Shown here: one piece after another, positions 26,541-35,811 of the stretch
Position numbering within the stretch: position 1 is the stretch's first letter
Layout: each line of letters opens with the position of its first letter
DNA from: Paenibacillus montanisoli
GTDB lineage: Bacteria; Bacillota; Bacilli; Paenibacillales; Paenibacillaceae
Assembly: GCF_003268025.1 (NCBI RefSeq)
Contig: NZ_QLUW01000002.1
Location: forward strand, 1,054,001-1,118,000
Length of the DNA stretch: 64,000 nucleotides
Direction: 5' to 3'
Notes under the pieces: model-generated
Told to the model about the DNA's origin: nothing
Database searches by the model: none
Seen by the model: only the letters and a program-made list of their open reading frames with translations
Translations under genes and position numbers: made by a program

Positions 26541-27548
26541 CTAAAACAAGGTCAGTCCCGGCGATTCCGCAGGCTGGTCATACAGCATTTTCAACTCGTC
26601 GTCCAATTTCATCATCGTGACCGAGCATCCGGCCATTTCCTGCGAGGTGCAATAGTTGCCGACCAGATTGCCGTAAATGCCGATGCCGCGCTCCTCAAAT
26701 AACTGATGCAGCCTTCGGTTCACGATATACAGCTCCATCATGGTCGTCGCCCCATAACCGTTGACAAGAAGGGCGATTTCGTCCCCAGCCTGAAGAGCGA
26801 GATCGTCATCCAACAAGCGGCTGAATATGACGTCCGCCGTTTCATCTGCGCTCAAGAGCTTCGTTTTCTCGATTCCCGGCTCTCCGTGGACGCCCATGCC
26901 GATCATCATCATGTCTTTTTCCAGCTCGAAGATCGGCTTGCCGACAGCCGGCAGCGTGCAGGAGGATAAGGAAACGCCAAGCGACCGGCTCTGATCTCTT
27001 GCTTTCTCCGCGGCCCGCAGCACGTTGTCGAAGCTCATTCCCAGCTCGGACGCCGCCCCGGCAATTTTGATCACAAACACATCCGCGGAGGTGCCCCTTC
27101 GTTCATCCTTCTTTTCCGGCGGCGCCGATGCGATATCGTCCCACACGCGAACGGTTTCCACGCGCATGCCTTCCGCTCTGGCCAGTTCCTGCGCCATATC
27201 GAAATTGAGAATATCGCCCATGTAATTCCCGTAGATGAGAACGACTCCGTTCCCACCGTCAGCCGCCTTGATCGCTTCATAGACGACATCGACCGACGGC
27301 GACGTAAAGATGTCTCCATGCGCGATGCTGTCGCCCATGCCTCGCCCGACAAAACCGAGAAACAACGGTTCATGACCGCTCCCGCCGCCGATCACGACCC
27401 CGGTCTTTCGGCTGAAATCGACATCCGTCCGAACCACGACATTCATGTCATCCAGCTTTCGCAGCTTTTTGCGGTGTGCCAGGACAAGACCTTCTACCAA
27501 TTCATCCGTCACCAGCAGAGGATCATTGATCAGCTTTTTCATTTTCAT
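26541..27548 (-). CDS. dhaK: Dihydroxyacetone kinase subunit DhaK
   Basis: A 335-residue substrate-binding subunit. VIGGGSGHEPLFLGFVGRGM is the N-terminal signature, and MMIGMGVHGEPGIEK contains the His that binds the ketose covalently as a hemiaminal. I start at the ATG at 27548, preceded by AAGGAG; a longer frame to 27638 would overlap the aldolase gene. In this operon it may act on a C3 or C4 ketose released by one of the aldolases, since related DhaK-type kinases take erythrulose. Confidence 0.92.
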   Translation of the reverse strand: MKMKKLINDPLLVTDELVEGLVLAHRKKLRKLDDMNVVVRTDVDFSRKTGVVIGGGSGHEPLFLGFVGRGMGDSIAHGDIFTSPSVDVVYEAIKAADGGNGVVLIYGNYMGDILNFDMAQELARAEGMRVETVRVWDDIASAPPEKKDERRGTSADVFVIKIAGAASELGMSFDNVLRAAEKARDQSRSLGVSLSSCTLPAVGKPIFELEKDMMMIGMGVHGEPGIEKTKLLSADETADVIFSRLLDDDLALQAGDEIALLVNGYGATTMMELYIVNRRLHQLFEERGIGIYGNLVGNYCTSQEMAGCSVTMMKLDDELKMLYDQPAESPGLTLF

Positions 27549-27562
27549 CGACGAATTCTCCT

Positions 27563-28354
27563 TTACGAGATTCTGCCGTGCACCACTTCGGTGAACATCC
27601 GCATCACCCGTTCGCTTTCCTCCTTCGGACGCTGCCAAACGTTGCGCCCAATGGCCACTCCTCTTACGCCCGCTTTCACGGCTTGGTCGACTAACCGAAT
27701 CAAATCGTCCACGCCGCCGTTAAGCCCTCCGCCGAGCATAACGAGCGGAACCTTGAATTTGCCCACCCATTGCTTCAAGACTTCGTGTTCGCCCGGATGA
27801 ACGACCTTCAGGATATCCGCACCGAGCTCATAGGCGATTCGGGTAGCATCGGTCAAAGCTTTGATCTTCGTTTTCGCGTCCGGTACAGGATCGTACAGCA
27901 GCGGCTCAATCATCACGGGTATTTGGCATCTCTCGGCTTCTTTCACCAGCTCGGAGATCATGCGGATATTGTGCATGTTTTCAGAGCCGGGCCGATTCCA
28001 GAAGAGCAGCACCTTCACGCAGTCGCAGCCGGCCTGCAGCGCCGTTTCCGGCATAGCGATCAAATCATGGTGCATGGCGCCTTCTTCAAGATAAAACGTA
28101 TCCGAGGAAAGAATGCGCGACGGCGCAAGGCGTCCATAGAATAAAGACTCCGAACGAAGACGGATGCCGTTGTTCATCAGCACGCCGTCCACTCCGAGCG
28201 GAATCAGCCTTTCCAACACTTCGATGGGGTCCTCGAGACCCTGCACCTCGCCCAATATACCGTGATCTACGGGCAGCAGGACCGTATTGCCTGTTTGACC
28301 ATTAAATAATCTGGATAACCGAATCGCCTTGCTCATTCTTTCCACTCCCAACAT
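27563..28354 (-). CDS. Class I aldolase of the DhnA/LsrF/FbaB family
   Basis: A 263-residue TIM-barrel aldolase. LLPVDHGILGEVQGLEDP is the family's N-terminal signature; the expected Schiff-base lysine is in GADILKVVHPGE; PLVMLGGGLNGG is the phosphate-binding loop. Relatives include archaeal-type fructose-bisphosphate aldolase, LsrF and aminodideoxyheptulosonate synthase. Its start overlaps the stop of the PfkB kinase gene (TAATG), so kinase and aldolase are made together. The natural reading is that the kinase phosphorylates a ketose and this enzyme cleaves it. Confidence 0.88.
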   Translation of the reverse strand: MLGVERMSKAIRLSRLFNGQTGNTVLLPVDHGILGEVQGLEDPIEVLERLIPLGVDGVLMNNGIRLRSESLFYGRLAPSRILSSDTFYLEEGAMHHDLIAMPETALQAGCDCVKVLLFWNRPGSENMHNIRMISELVKEAERCQIPVMIEPLLYDPVPDAKTKIKALTDATRIAYELGADILKVVHPGEHEVLKQWVGKFKVPLVMLGGGLNGGVDDLIRLVDQAVKAGVRGVAIGRNVWQRPKEESERVMRMFTEVVHGRIS

Positions 28355-29274
28355 TAGTGTTGTTGCAAAAATTGCTCGACCGTGTACCGGTCCGGAGAAC
28401 CCGCCTGGCCGCCCGGCTTCGTCGCCTTTAACGCCGCTGCTGCCGATGCGAAACGAATTCGCTGCGTCGCAGGCATCTCCATAACGAGCGATGCCGCATA
28501 AGCGCCGTGAAACACATCACCGCATCCGGTTGTATCGGCAACCTTGACTTGAAAAGCTTCTTGACGGCAAACCGGCTCATTCGAACCGGCCTTGAACCAG
28601 CAGCCTTCCTTCCCGCAGGTGACCGCCACCAAGCTTCTATTCGAATGCCATAATCGCTCCACGATTTCCTGCGGCTCCGTGCAGCCTGTCACACGGCAGG
28701 CAAATCCGTACGATAGGATCAAATGGTCTACGAGCTGCAGCAGTTCCCCGAAACCGGCATGCTGATCGTCCTCGAAATCGGCAACGACAGCCACTCCGTT
28801 CTGCCTGGCGATTTTCGCCGCTCGAATCATGCCTTCCACACCGAAATTATCGATGAACAGCACCTTTGCCTGCGCAATGCATGATGCTTCCGGCGCATCG
28901 GACGAAGCCCCCGGGACACTAGCGGTGTTAAAAAAAATATTGCGGGTGCCTTCCGTCTCGTCGACGATAATCGTGGAATGAATCGGTCTGGCAGCTTCTT
29001 CGATTCGAACCCGGCTTACATCGATTCTCTCCGCCGACAGCCTCCTCAGGACGAAAGTAGATAAGTCGTCGCTCCCGAGCGTTCCCGCATACGCGCATTT
29101 CACGCCTAAACGGGATGCGGCAACAAGCGCGGTCATGGTCAGGCCGCCGCAATCCCTTTCCTCGCGCAGAACGGGCATCTTCGAATCAGCCTCGGGATAC
29201 TGCCGCACGTATACGAGATCGTCTACCGCTGTGGAGCCTAGACCGATGATGGCGGACGGGATCTGCTCGCTCAT
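28354..29274 (-). CDS. PfkB-family carbohydrate kinase
   Basis: A 306-residue ribokinase-like sugar kinase. The N-terminal glycine pair motif is in ERDCGGLTMTALVAASRLG, and the C-terminal signature ADTTGCGDVFHGAYAASL holds the catalytic Asp and the anion hole. It starts on the A of the preceding stop codon (TAATG) and ends the same way into the aldolase gene, so three genes are translationally coupled. It probably phosphorylates the isomerised keto-acid or ketose. Exact sugar unknown. Confidence 0.9.
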   Translation of the reverse strand: MSEQIPSAIIGLGSTAVDDLVYVRQYPEADSKMPVLREERDCGGLTMTALVAASRLGVKCAYAGTLGSDDLSTFVLRRLSAERIDVSRVRIEEAARPIHSTIIVDETEGTRNIFFNTASVPGASSDAPEASCIAQAKVLFIDNFGVEGMIRAAKIARQNGVAVVADFEDDQHAGFGELLQLVDHLILSYGFACRVTGCTEPQEIVERLWHSNRSLVAVTCGKEGCWFKAGSNEPVCRQEAFQVKVADTTGCGDVFHGAYAASLVMEMPATQRIRFASAAAALKATKPGGQAGSPDRYTVEQFLQQH

Positions 29275-30629
29275 TATCGATGTCCCCCTTGCGCATACGG
29301 CTTCATCCCAAGGATCGTCTGCGGACTCTCGTAAAGAATCTCCCTTGCGATTGCCAGTGCATCGTCAATCCGGTATTGCCCGAGCCTCACTTTATCGGCA
29401 AGCACGCGCGCCAATATTTTCCGGACGATCGTCAGCTTGGCGTAGGTCCATTCCAAGCAATAGGCATCAGAGAAAAAGCCGATTTGTTTATTGGCGGGCA
29501 GCATATCAAGCCTTTCCGTTATCGTCTGCTGCATCGCGTCCGGAAAAAAATTATGCCACCAATATCCGGCCAGAGTCAGATTCGGCAGCTCCCGCGCCAT
29601 GGTGCATAAAGATTGATTGGCATGGCGGCTTGCCAATAAGCATTGAAATTGCAAGTTTGGATGCCTTGCAATCATGTCTCCGACTTGCGCAATGGTCCGC
29701 TGCGAAAGTCTGCTGCCTGTCTCGTACGGCAGCGGTTCCGCTCCGAAGCTGAACTGGAATACGATGCCGTCCTCGCTTCGCTTCTCCATGGCGGTAAGAA
29801 TCGCTTCATTGACAAAGGAAGCATAAATATCGCGCTCATGCGGACCGGCATGCTCCCGGTTTGCCAAAGCCGCCGCCATCTCCTCCTTAGAAACGACGCG
29901 ATAGTCAATATCCGTGGAAAGATGCGTAGCGGTGGACAAGACCGTATCGTAAGGAATTTTGCTCACGTAATGGGCAATGGCTTCCTCAACATCGTCCATC
30001 GTTCGAATGATCCGGCTCACCTGCGGCCTGGCGCCGCCGATCGGCGATGGAGCCTCGGGCTCGCGCCCCCAGCATTTTTCAAGCTCGTATAAGGCGGTAT
30101 CGAACTCTCCCCACTGGCAGCGCGTGAAGAATCCCCATTCAAGCGCATACTGCAGCCGGTCGTCATCCTCGCCCTGCCCTCTCCGGGACAGCTCCGTGCC
30201 GGACCGTTCGATTCGGAGGCCATCCAAAACGCTTCTTGCATAGCTATGATCATTCGAGCGTTCCTTCACCGCTTCGTGCAGCTTGAGCCAGTTGCTTTCA
30301 TCGACAGGCGTTTTCCAATCATACAGATCCTCGAGAATGATCCGAATTCCCCAGCTCGTGCTTGTATTCCGCACGCGGGACAAATAGGGAATCGCCTCCC
30401 GTATTCGCTGTTGAGCTTCCTCCTCCGCAGGAAAATTGGGAAATTCGGTCAGTCGGCTTCCGTTAGGACAGCCAGCCGCGTATAAGTCGCTGATCGCCAT
30501 ATGGTAAAGCAATATATCCTGAAGCCCTCGAGCCGTCAGCCGTCTCCCGGTCAGGTGCGTATGAATATCGAGAACGGGAACCTCTTTTAACGCCTCTTCA
30601 ATCTCCAGCTCCAACTGCTGTTTCAGCAT
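29274..30629 (-). CDS. Glucuronate isomerase (UxaC)-like amidohydrolase-fold protein
   Basis: A 451-residue protein. VLDIHTHLTG near residue 20 supplies the metal-binding HxH of the amidohydrolase/UxaC fold. The middle and C-terminal parts (QFQCLLASRHANQSL, AGYWWHNFFPD, GFFSDAYCLEWTYAKL) match the layout of uronate isomerases, with the His and Asp at the barrel end. UxaC converts glucuronate to fructuronate. Here the companion genes are a kinase and an aldolase, not UxuAB, so a different uronate or aldonate-like substrate is likely. TAATG overlap with the kinase. Confidence 0.8.
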   Translation of the reverse strand: MLKQQLELEIEEALKEVPVLDIHTHLTGRRLTARGLQDILLYHMAISDLYAAGCPNGSRLTEFPNFPAEEEAQQRIREAIPYLSRVRNTSTSWGIRIILEDLYDWKTPVDESNWLKLHEAVKERSNDHSYARSVLDGLRIERSGTELSRRGQGEDDDRLQYALEWGFFTRCQWGEFDTALYELEKCWGREPEAPSPIGGARPQVSRIIRTMDDVEEAIAHYVSKIPYDTVLSTATHLSTDIDYRVVSKEEMAAALANREHAGPHERDIYASFVNEAILTAMEKRSEDGIVFQFSFGAEPLPYETGSRLSQRTIAQVGDMIARHPNLQFQCLLASRHANQSLCTMARELPNLTLAGYWWHNFFPDAMQQTITERLDMLPANKQIGFFSDAYCLEWTYAKLTIVRKILARVLADKVRLGQYRIDDALAIAREILYESPQTILGMKPYAQGGHR

Positions 30630-30667
30630 ATTCGTACTCCTTCATCTCCTTCGAAAGGGATCCGCAT

Positions 30668-31396
30668 CTATCGCTTCGGCTTAATCGGCTCCAGAGGAGG
30701 CGTATTTTCACAATATAGGGGTCTTGAGCCGGGAGTAGGTGCCGCCCAGCGTACGCCGTTAGCAATCACGCGCAAAATCTCTTTATTGTGATAAGTCGGG
30801 TATGTCTCATGGCCCGGGCGGAAATAAAAGATTTTCCCGCGGCTGCGGCGGAACGTACAACCGCTGCGGAACAGCTCTCCTCCTTCAAACCAGCTCGCGA
30901 AAACGAGCTCGTCAGGGGCAGGAATATCAAAGTGCTCGCCATACATTTCTTCCATTTCAAGCTCAAAAAACGGCGGCAGTCCTTCCGCGATCGGATGTGA
31001 GGGATCGATCACCCACAATCTCTCCTTGTCATCCGTTTCCCTCCACCTTAATCCGCAGGTCGTGCCCATCAGCGATTTGAACAGCTTCGAGAAATGGCCG
31101 GAATGCAGCACGATTAACCCCATTCCATTCAACACGCGGTCGCGGACTCGCTCGACGATCTTGTCGTCTACCTGGTCATGAGCCATGTGCCCCCACCAGA
31201 TCAACACGTCGGTTTCGTCTAGTACCGCATCGGTCAACCCGTGCTCAGGCTCCGAGAGCGTTGCCGTACGGACATGAATGAAATCGCTCCGAATCCCATC
31301 TGCTATCGCCTGGTGCATGCCGTTCGGATAAATCTCCGCTACCTTCGGATTTCTGAGCTCGTGGATATATTCGTTCCAAACCGTAACCCGGATCAT
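30668..31396 (-). CDS. ThuA-domain protein (trehalose-utilisation family)
   Basis: A 242-residue class I glutamine-amidotransferase-like fold protein of the ThuA family: [13 protein letters not shown] at the N-terminus, [14 protein letters not shown] and [15 protein letters not shown] in the middle. ThuA proteins are linked to disaccharide use through 3-keto-sugar intermediates and often co-occur with Gfo/Idh/MocA oxidoreductases and TIM-barrel isomerases, as here. First gene of the long unit; the start lies about 45 bases past the terminator hairpin of the ABC importer, so transcription may come partly by read-through. Confidence 0.88.
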   Translation of the reverse strand: MIRVTVWNEYIHELRNPKVAEIYPNGMHQAIADGIRSDFIHVRTATLSEPEHGLTDAVLDETDVLIWWGHMAHDQVDDKIVERVRDRVLNGMGLIVLHSGHFSKLFKSLMGTTCGLRWRETDDKERLWVIDPSHPIAEGLPPFFELEMEEMYGEHFDIPAPDELVFASWFEGGELFRSGCTFRRSRGKIFYFRPGHETYPTYHNKEILRVIANGVRWAAPTPGSRPLYCENTPPLEPIKPKR

Positions 31397-31441
31397 CGGC
31401 TTACCTCATTTCAATGCGATTTAATAGGGAAATAAATAGAA

Positions 31442-31501
31442 GAGCTCTTCCTTTTCTCGTCGTATGTGAATGATCAGCACTATCGAGATTAGGAAGAGCT
31501 C
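31442..31501 (-). terminator. Long hairpin after the solute-binding-protein gene
   Basis: An 11-bp stem (31442-31452 with 31491-31501) with an inner TCTCG/CGAGA pairing and a T-rich stretch on its minus-strand 3' side. It separates the importer genes from the ThuA-to-Gfo operon and may give partial read-through. Confidence 0.7.
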
Positions 31502-31520
31502 CGCTGGCTTTAGCTTTCTA

Positions 31521-33470
31521 TTACTTCATATTATCGATTTCCGGTTGAACCTTCGTATCCCACAGCGTTTTCCAACGCTCCTGCATCGCTGCCCATTCTG
31601 TTTTCCACTCGTCCGTATAGGAGCTCATGTAATCGTTGTAGTTCTTCTCGAAATCTCCCGGTTTGCCGACGATCAGGTTAACGATCTTGCTCTTCGTTGT
31701 CGCGCCGTAAACGCCTGTTTTGGAATCGATCGCGTCGAATTTGCCTTCCGGATCAAGATTCGCGAACGCCCAGCCGGTTTGATGATAGTACTTGACATTG
31801 CTCTTGAAGTGGTTGTTCTCTGCGACAAGAACCGCGCCGTCCGTATTGGCATCCGGAGATGGAGAAGGCGGATAAACAGCTTTAGGAACATAAGCATAAG
31901 GCAGGCCGCGCACGCCGTACGTTTCGTGGTTCCAGTAAGGAGCGCCGTTAGCGGAACCGCTGCCGCTCAGCAGATCGAATAACCCGTAGTAGTTACCGTC
32001 TTTATCGCTCTTGATTCCTCCTACCGCCCAATCCTCGATGGCTTTGTACTCCGGTTTGAATCTCCGGTTCTCGCCTTCGCCCGTCGACCATTCCGGAAGT
32101 CCCCAAGCGCGCAGCTCGGCTGCTTCCTTACTGAAGTTCCAGTCGAACCAATTCAGGATTTGCGGCAGGTTTTTCTCATCGACCTTGGTAGTAATAATGT
32201 AGCCGTAAGCGGAACCGTCCAAGTTAACCGGTTGATAGGTCAGATCCTGGTACTTGCTGACCATCGGCTGATTCGCAAACATCGGTACAAGACGGAAGCC
32301 ATAGCCCCGGTTTTCCTTCTTGGACAACGCGCGGGCATCATTCGCCGGTCCCCAGCCGTTAAACACGGCGTATTCGCCGTTAATGATCTTCGCGTTCATT
32401 TGATCGTCCTTTTGAATGAACGACTCCCGATCGACAAGACCCTCATTGTAAGCCGTATTCCAGAACTTATAATAATCCTTCCATTCCGGTGTAAGCGGGG
32501 TATACGTCAACTGGTTCCCCTTTTGCGTCCGTTCTCCGGTTTCCGTCCATAAATAGCCCGGTACGGAGAACATCGACCATAGCAGCGAGCTTGGATTCGT
32601 CGAGTTGGACTGCATGTGAGCGCTGACCGGTTTATCCCCGACTTTTACATTAAGCTCCTTGACTTTGCGCAGGTAAGCGAGCAAATCGTCGATGCTATTG
32701 ATCGGCACATCGCTAATATCTTCATAGCTCAACGTACCGCCTTGTTTGTTATACAAGTCTCGCAATTCAGCTTCCGTTTTCGCATTCGGGTAAATTTGCT
32801 TCAGAATGTCATCACGGAAATAGAAATTGTATTGCGAGAAACCGAGGACGTCCTTCTCGTATTTTGTGCCTTGGAGAGCCGGCATTTGCTTGATCCCTTG
32901 AATGTAAGGGATAAACCAAAGCTTACCGTCTTGGAGATCTTTGTTATCCTCATACAATTGGTCGACGCTGCCGCCGAGCTCTTCCAAGTACTCTACGTAT
33001 CGCGGCATATATTTAATGATGTCTTCCTTCTTGATTTCGATGGCCTTATTGTTTTCCTTAAGCAGATTGTAATCCTGCGTTCCTCTCGCATGGCCAGGCG
33101 TAGCAATGATATCCGGAAGCGTGTCGGCGACAATCCATTGCTGGATTTTATCTTCGCCGCCGGTAATGGTTTCCGGAATGACCTTCGTTTTTTCGCGCCA
33201 GATCGGGGTCAATACGTCTTCCTGCGCTCGTTCATTGCCCGCTGTCGGATAGCCTGTCATCGTAATCTTTAATTCTGACCACGCTGCCAGTTGATCCTCC
33301 GGCGTCGCCGGCGTTTCCGTGCCGTTATTGCTCTTCGAATTGTTGCTTGTCGGTGTTGTCGGTGTCTCCTGTCCTGACTCCTTCGGGTCCGCATTATTAG
33401 AGCAGCCTGACAGCAGTGTGCTTACTAAGAGTACGGAGCTGACAGTAAGTCCTAACCACTTCTTCCCCAT
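31521..33470 (-). CDS. Extracellular solute-binding lipoprotein of a carbohydrate ABC importer (LplA-like)
   Basis: About 649 residues, longer than most sugar-binding proteins but usual for the LplA-like group in Paenibacillus. The signal peptide ends in a lipobox (STLLSGC), followed by a Ser/Thr/Asn linker, so it is tethered to the outer face of the membrane. It delivers an oligosaccharide or sugar derivative to the two permeases encoded upstream. The start is MGKKWLG at 33470; GTG codons a few residues upstream at 33482 and 33476 are also possible. It is third in a permease-permease-binding protein operon. No ATPase is encoded nearby; this class usually shares MsmX. Confidence 0.93.
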   Translation of the reverse strand: MGKKWLGLTVSSVLLVSTLLSGCSNNADPKESGQETPTTPTSNNSKSNNGTETPATPEDQLAAWSELKITMTGYPTAGNERAQEDVLTPIWREKTKVIPETITGGEDKIQQWIVADTLPDIIATPGHARGTQDYNLLKENNKAIEIKKEDIIKYMPRYVEYLEELGGSVDQLYEDNKDLQDGKLWFIPYIQGIKQMPALQGTKYEKDVLGFSQYNFYFRDDILKQIYPNAKTEAELRDLYNKQGGTLSYEDISDVPINSIDDLLAYLRKVKELNVKVGDKPVSAHMQSNSTNPSSLLWSMFSVPGYLWTETGERTQKGNQLTYTPLTPEWKDYYKFWNTAYNEGLVDRESFIQKDDQMNAKIINGEYAVFNGWGPANDARALSKKENRGYGFRLVPMFANQPMVSKYQDLTYQPVNLDGSAYGYIITTKVDEKNLPQILNWFDWNFSKEAAELRAWGLPEWSTGEGENRRFKPEYKAIEDWAVGGIKSDKDGNYYGLFDLLSGSGSANGAPYWNHETYGVRGLPYAYVPKAVYPPSPSPDANTDGAVLVAENNHFKSNVKYYHQTGWAFANLDPEGKFDAIDSKTGVYGATTKSKIVNLIVGKPGDFEKNYNDYMSSYTDEWKTEWAAMQERWKTLWDTKVQPEIDNMK

Positions 33471-33567
33471 GGCCACATACACCCCTCGTTTTTTTTCGTT
33501 TACTATTTGGCACAGAGCGGCGCATGCTTCCGTCTGCGAACAAATCGGTCATTAAGCACTCGCGCTC

Positions 33568-34518
33568 TTACGCCTTGATTGCGCCTACCAGCATACCTTT
33601 GACGAAATATTTTTGAAAGAAAGGGTAAATGAACAGAAGAGGCAGCGTCACCGCAATGAGCGTTGCCATTTTGAGGACTTCGGGCGTGGGCAGTGATCCG
33701 CTGCTCTGGCTCTGCAGCCTCATCGCCACGTTCGTGATATCGCTTAAATCCCCAGGCGAGCTGGATAAAACGACCATATAAAGCACATATTGCACAACGT
33801 ATAGCGAGCGATCGGTCACATACAGCAGGTTTGTGCTCAGATCGAGCCAATGACTCACGACCGAGAAAAACAGCATCGCGGCGATAATCGGTTTCGATAA
33901 GGGAGCGATGATGCTCTTTAGGATTTCATAGTGTCCGGCACCGTCCAGCATGGCTGACTCTTCCAGGCTTTCCGGAAGCTGCTCTATGAATGTGCGGATG
34001 ATAATCATAAAGAAGAAGCTAAACGCGCCTGGGAGGATGTAAACCAGAAAGTTGTTCAACATGCCCAGTTTGGCCATCACCACATAATTAGTAACGACGT
34101 TGCCCCCGATAAACAGCGGGATCATCAAGAAATACAAATATGTTTTCCGGCCTGCCAAATTCCGCTTCGAGAGCGAATAGGCTGCCAGGAACATAACGCC
34201 GATGGAGACAAGCGATCCTATAACAGCTCTTGTAACCGTTATCAAAAACGCGTGAACGATATAAGGGTTACGAATGACATACTCGTAATTTTGCAAGGTA
34301 AACTCTCTCGGCCAAAACCAGATCGGACCCCTAGCCGCGTCTTTTCCCTCGTTGAGAGAAAGGACCAGCACATACCAGAACGGATATAACGTAATTGCGC
34401 AAAGCAGCAAGATCAGAAGAACATTCGCGAGATCGAAGGTGCGTTCTCCTATCGACACCTTAATTTTGTTCCGTTTGGTAATCGTAGAGTTTTTAACTTC
34501 TATTGAGACGGTGTCCAT
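33568..34518 (-). CDS. Carbohydrate ABC transporter permease (LplC/MalG-like)
   Basis: A 316-residue inner-membrane permease with six predicted hydrophobic segments, the first at VLLILLLCAITLYPFWYVL. The cytoplasmic EAA loop is seen in ESLEESAMLDGAGHYEILKSIIAPL, the contact point for the ATPase. It pairs with the LplB-like permease upstream (about 20 bases apart) and the lipoprotein downstream. Confidence 0.94.
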   Translation of the reverse strand: MDTVSIEVKNSTITKRNKIKVSIGERTFDLANVLLILLLCAITLYPFWYVLVLSLNEGKDAARGPIWFWPREFTLQNYEYVIRNPYIVHAFLITVTRAVIGSLVSIGVMFLAAYSLSKRNLAGRKTYLYFLMIPLFIGGNVVTNYVVMAKLGMLNNFLVYILPGAFSFFFMIIIRTFIEQLPESLEESAMLDGAGHYEILKSIIAPLSKPIIAAMLFFSVVSHWLDLSTNLLYVTDRSLYVVQYVLYMVVLSSSPGDLSDITNVAMRLQSQSSGSLPTPEVLKMATLIAVTLPLLFIYPFFQKYFVKGMLVGAIKA

Positions 34519-34538
34519 CGGCTAGCCCTCCGCTTCCG

Positions 34539-35447
34539 CTAAATGATCGATGTATCCCCAATCTTTTTGCCCGTGAAATTCGCAATTTTCAGAAGGATAA
34601 AGCTGATCACCCCGGAAAATAAACCGACGGCCGTTGCGATCGAGTACTCCGCCCCTTTAACGCCGCGGTAATACGTATACGTAGAAATAATGTTCGTCTT
34701 TTCTTGAATGACCTGATTTTGAAGGTTGAAAATTTGATCGAAATTGCCGCTGAAGAGGCCGCCAAGCGAGAAAATCATCAGAACAATCGTGGTAGGAACA
34801 AGGCCTGGGAGGGTGATATGCAGCAATTGACGCCATCGTCCCGCTCCATCGACGGTAGCCGCTTCGTATAGCTGCGGATCAATGGTGGATATTGCCGCTA
34901 AGTAGAGGATGCTTCCCCAGCCGATTTCTTTCCAAACCTGGGAAATGATCATGACAGGAAGAAAATATTCGCTTTGCTGCATGTAGAGGATCCGTTCGCC
35001 GCCGAATAAGGCAACTTTCAAATTGTTTACCAAGCCGGAGATGTCAACGCTGAGGAAAATATAGATTAAGCTTGCTACTGTTACCCAGGAGACGAAATGA
35101 GGAACGTAAGAAATGGTTTGCGCGAATTTTTTGAATGTCTGGTTTCTCAGCTCATTCAGCAGTAGCGCGAGAATCAGAGAAGCCGGAAAGCTGAAGAGCA
35201 GCATCGATGCGCTGTAGAACAGCGTCCGCATGGCCAGCTCATAAAACCAGTCCTCTTGCAAAAAGGCGAAGTTATCGAACCCCACCCACTTGCTTCCGAG
35301 CCCCATCCATCCTGCGAATATGTCGTACTCCATAAAAGCGATTACATTACTAAACATGGGGAGATAGTTAAATAAAAGCGTCAGAACCACGGCAGGGAGC
35401 AAAAATACGTGCAGGATGAACTGGGAAGAAAGCTTGCTGCTTTTCAT
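34539..35447 (-). CDS. Carbohydrate ABC transporter permease (LplB/MalF-like)
   Basis: A 302-residue membrane protein, six hydrophobic segments. The EAA loop is in LYEAATVDGAGRWRQLLHITLPGL. First gene of the importer operon, following a long A/T-rich upstream region with a candidate promoter. The three importer genes are flanked by catabolic operons on both sides, so the importer is the probable entry point for their substrate. Confidence 0.94.
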   Translation of the reverse strand: MKSSKLSSQFILHVFLLPAVVLTLLFNYLPMFSNVIAFMEYDIFAGWMGLGSKWVGFDNFAFLQEDWFYELAMRTLFYSASMLLFSFPASLILALLLNELRNQTFKKFAQTISYVPHFVSWVTVASLIYIFLSVDISGLVNNLKVALFGGERILYMQQSEYFLPVMIISQVWKEIGWGSILYLAAISTIDPQLYEAATVDGAGRWRQLLHITLPGLVPTTIVLMIFSLGGLFSGNFDQIFNLQNQVIQEKTNIISTYTYYRGVKGAEYSIATAVGLFSGVISFILLKIANFTGKKIGDTSII

Positions 35448-35761
35448 TCTTCATACCCCCTTCCTTTATGTACTTTGGTTCAAGTCACTATCTCTGTTCA
35501 CTGATTATGTTATCATCTCATCATACATGTTACAAGATGGTTTTTATAATATTTTTTTGATGACAATGTGATTCATTTCGAGTTTTTTCTTAACCTTGTA
35601 CGTTTCCAATTATAGCATTGTCAAAACATTTATTTTATCGAAATTTAGGGAATGGAATGAGGATTATTTCGGAGTTTTTGTCGAATTAGCGAGAAAGTAA
35701 AAAAATTCAAATTTTTAAACCAAATTTAAACCCTGTTATTTCCATATTTACTAAAATAATC
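35448..35761. other. A/T-rich intergenic region upstream of the importer
   Basis: No coding frame is supported in these 314 bases. It holds the importer's promoter region and, at its far end, adjoins the beta-propeller gene's terminator. Several A/T tracts give a curved, promoter-like composition. Confidence 0.7.
35507..35535 (-). promoter_or_regulatory. Candidate promoter of the ABC importer operon
   Basis: Minus strand TTGTAA (35530-35535), 17-bp spacer, TAACAT (35507-35512), about 60 bases before the permease start. Both boxes are imperfect. Confidence 0.4.
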
Positions 35762-35786
35762 GGCCGTGCAAATTGCAAGCACGGCC
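35762..35786 (-). terminator. Intrinsic terminator after the NHL beta-propeller gene
   Basis: Perfect 8-bp GC-rich stem GGCCGTGC/GCACGGCC (35762-35769 with 35779-35786), followed on the minus strand by an A/T-rich stretch, 25 bases past the stop. Confidence 0.8.
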
Positions 35787-35811
35787 TTCCTTCTTCCGCT
35801 AAACTCGTTTA

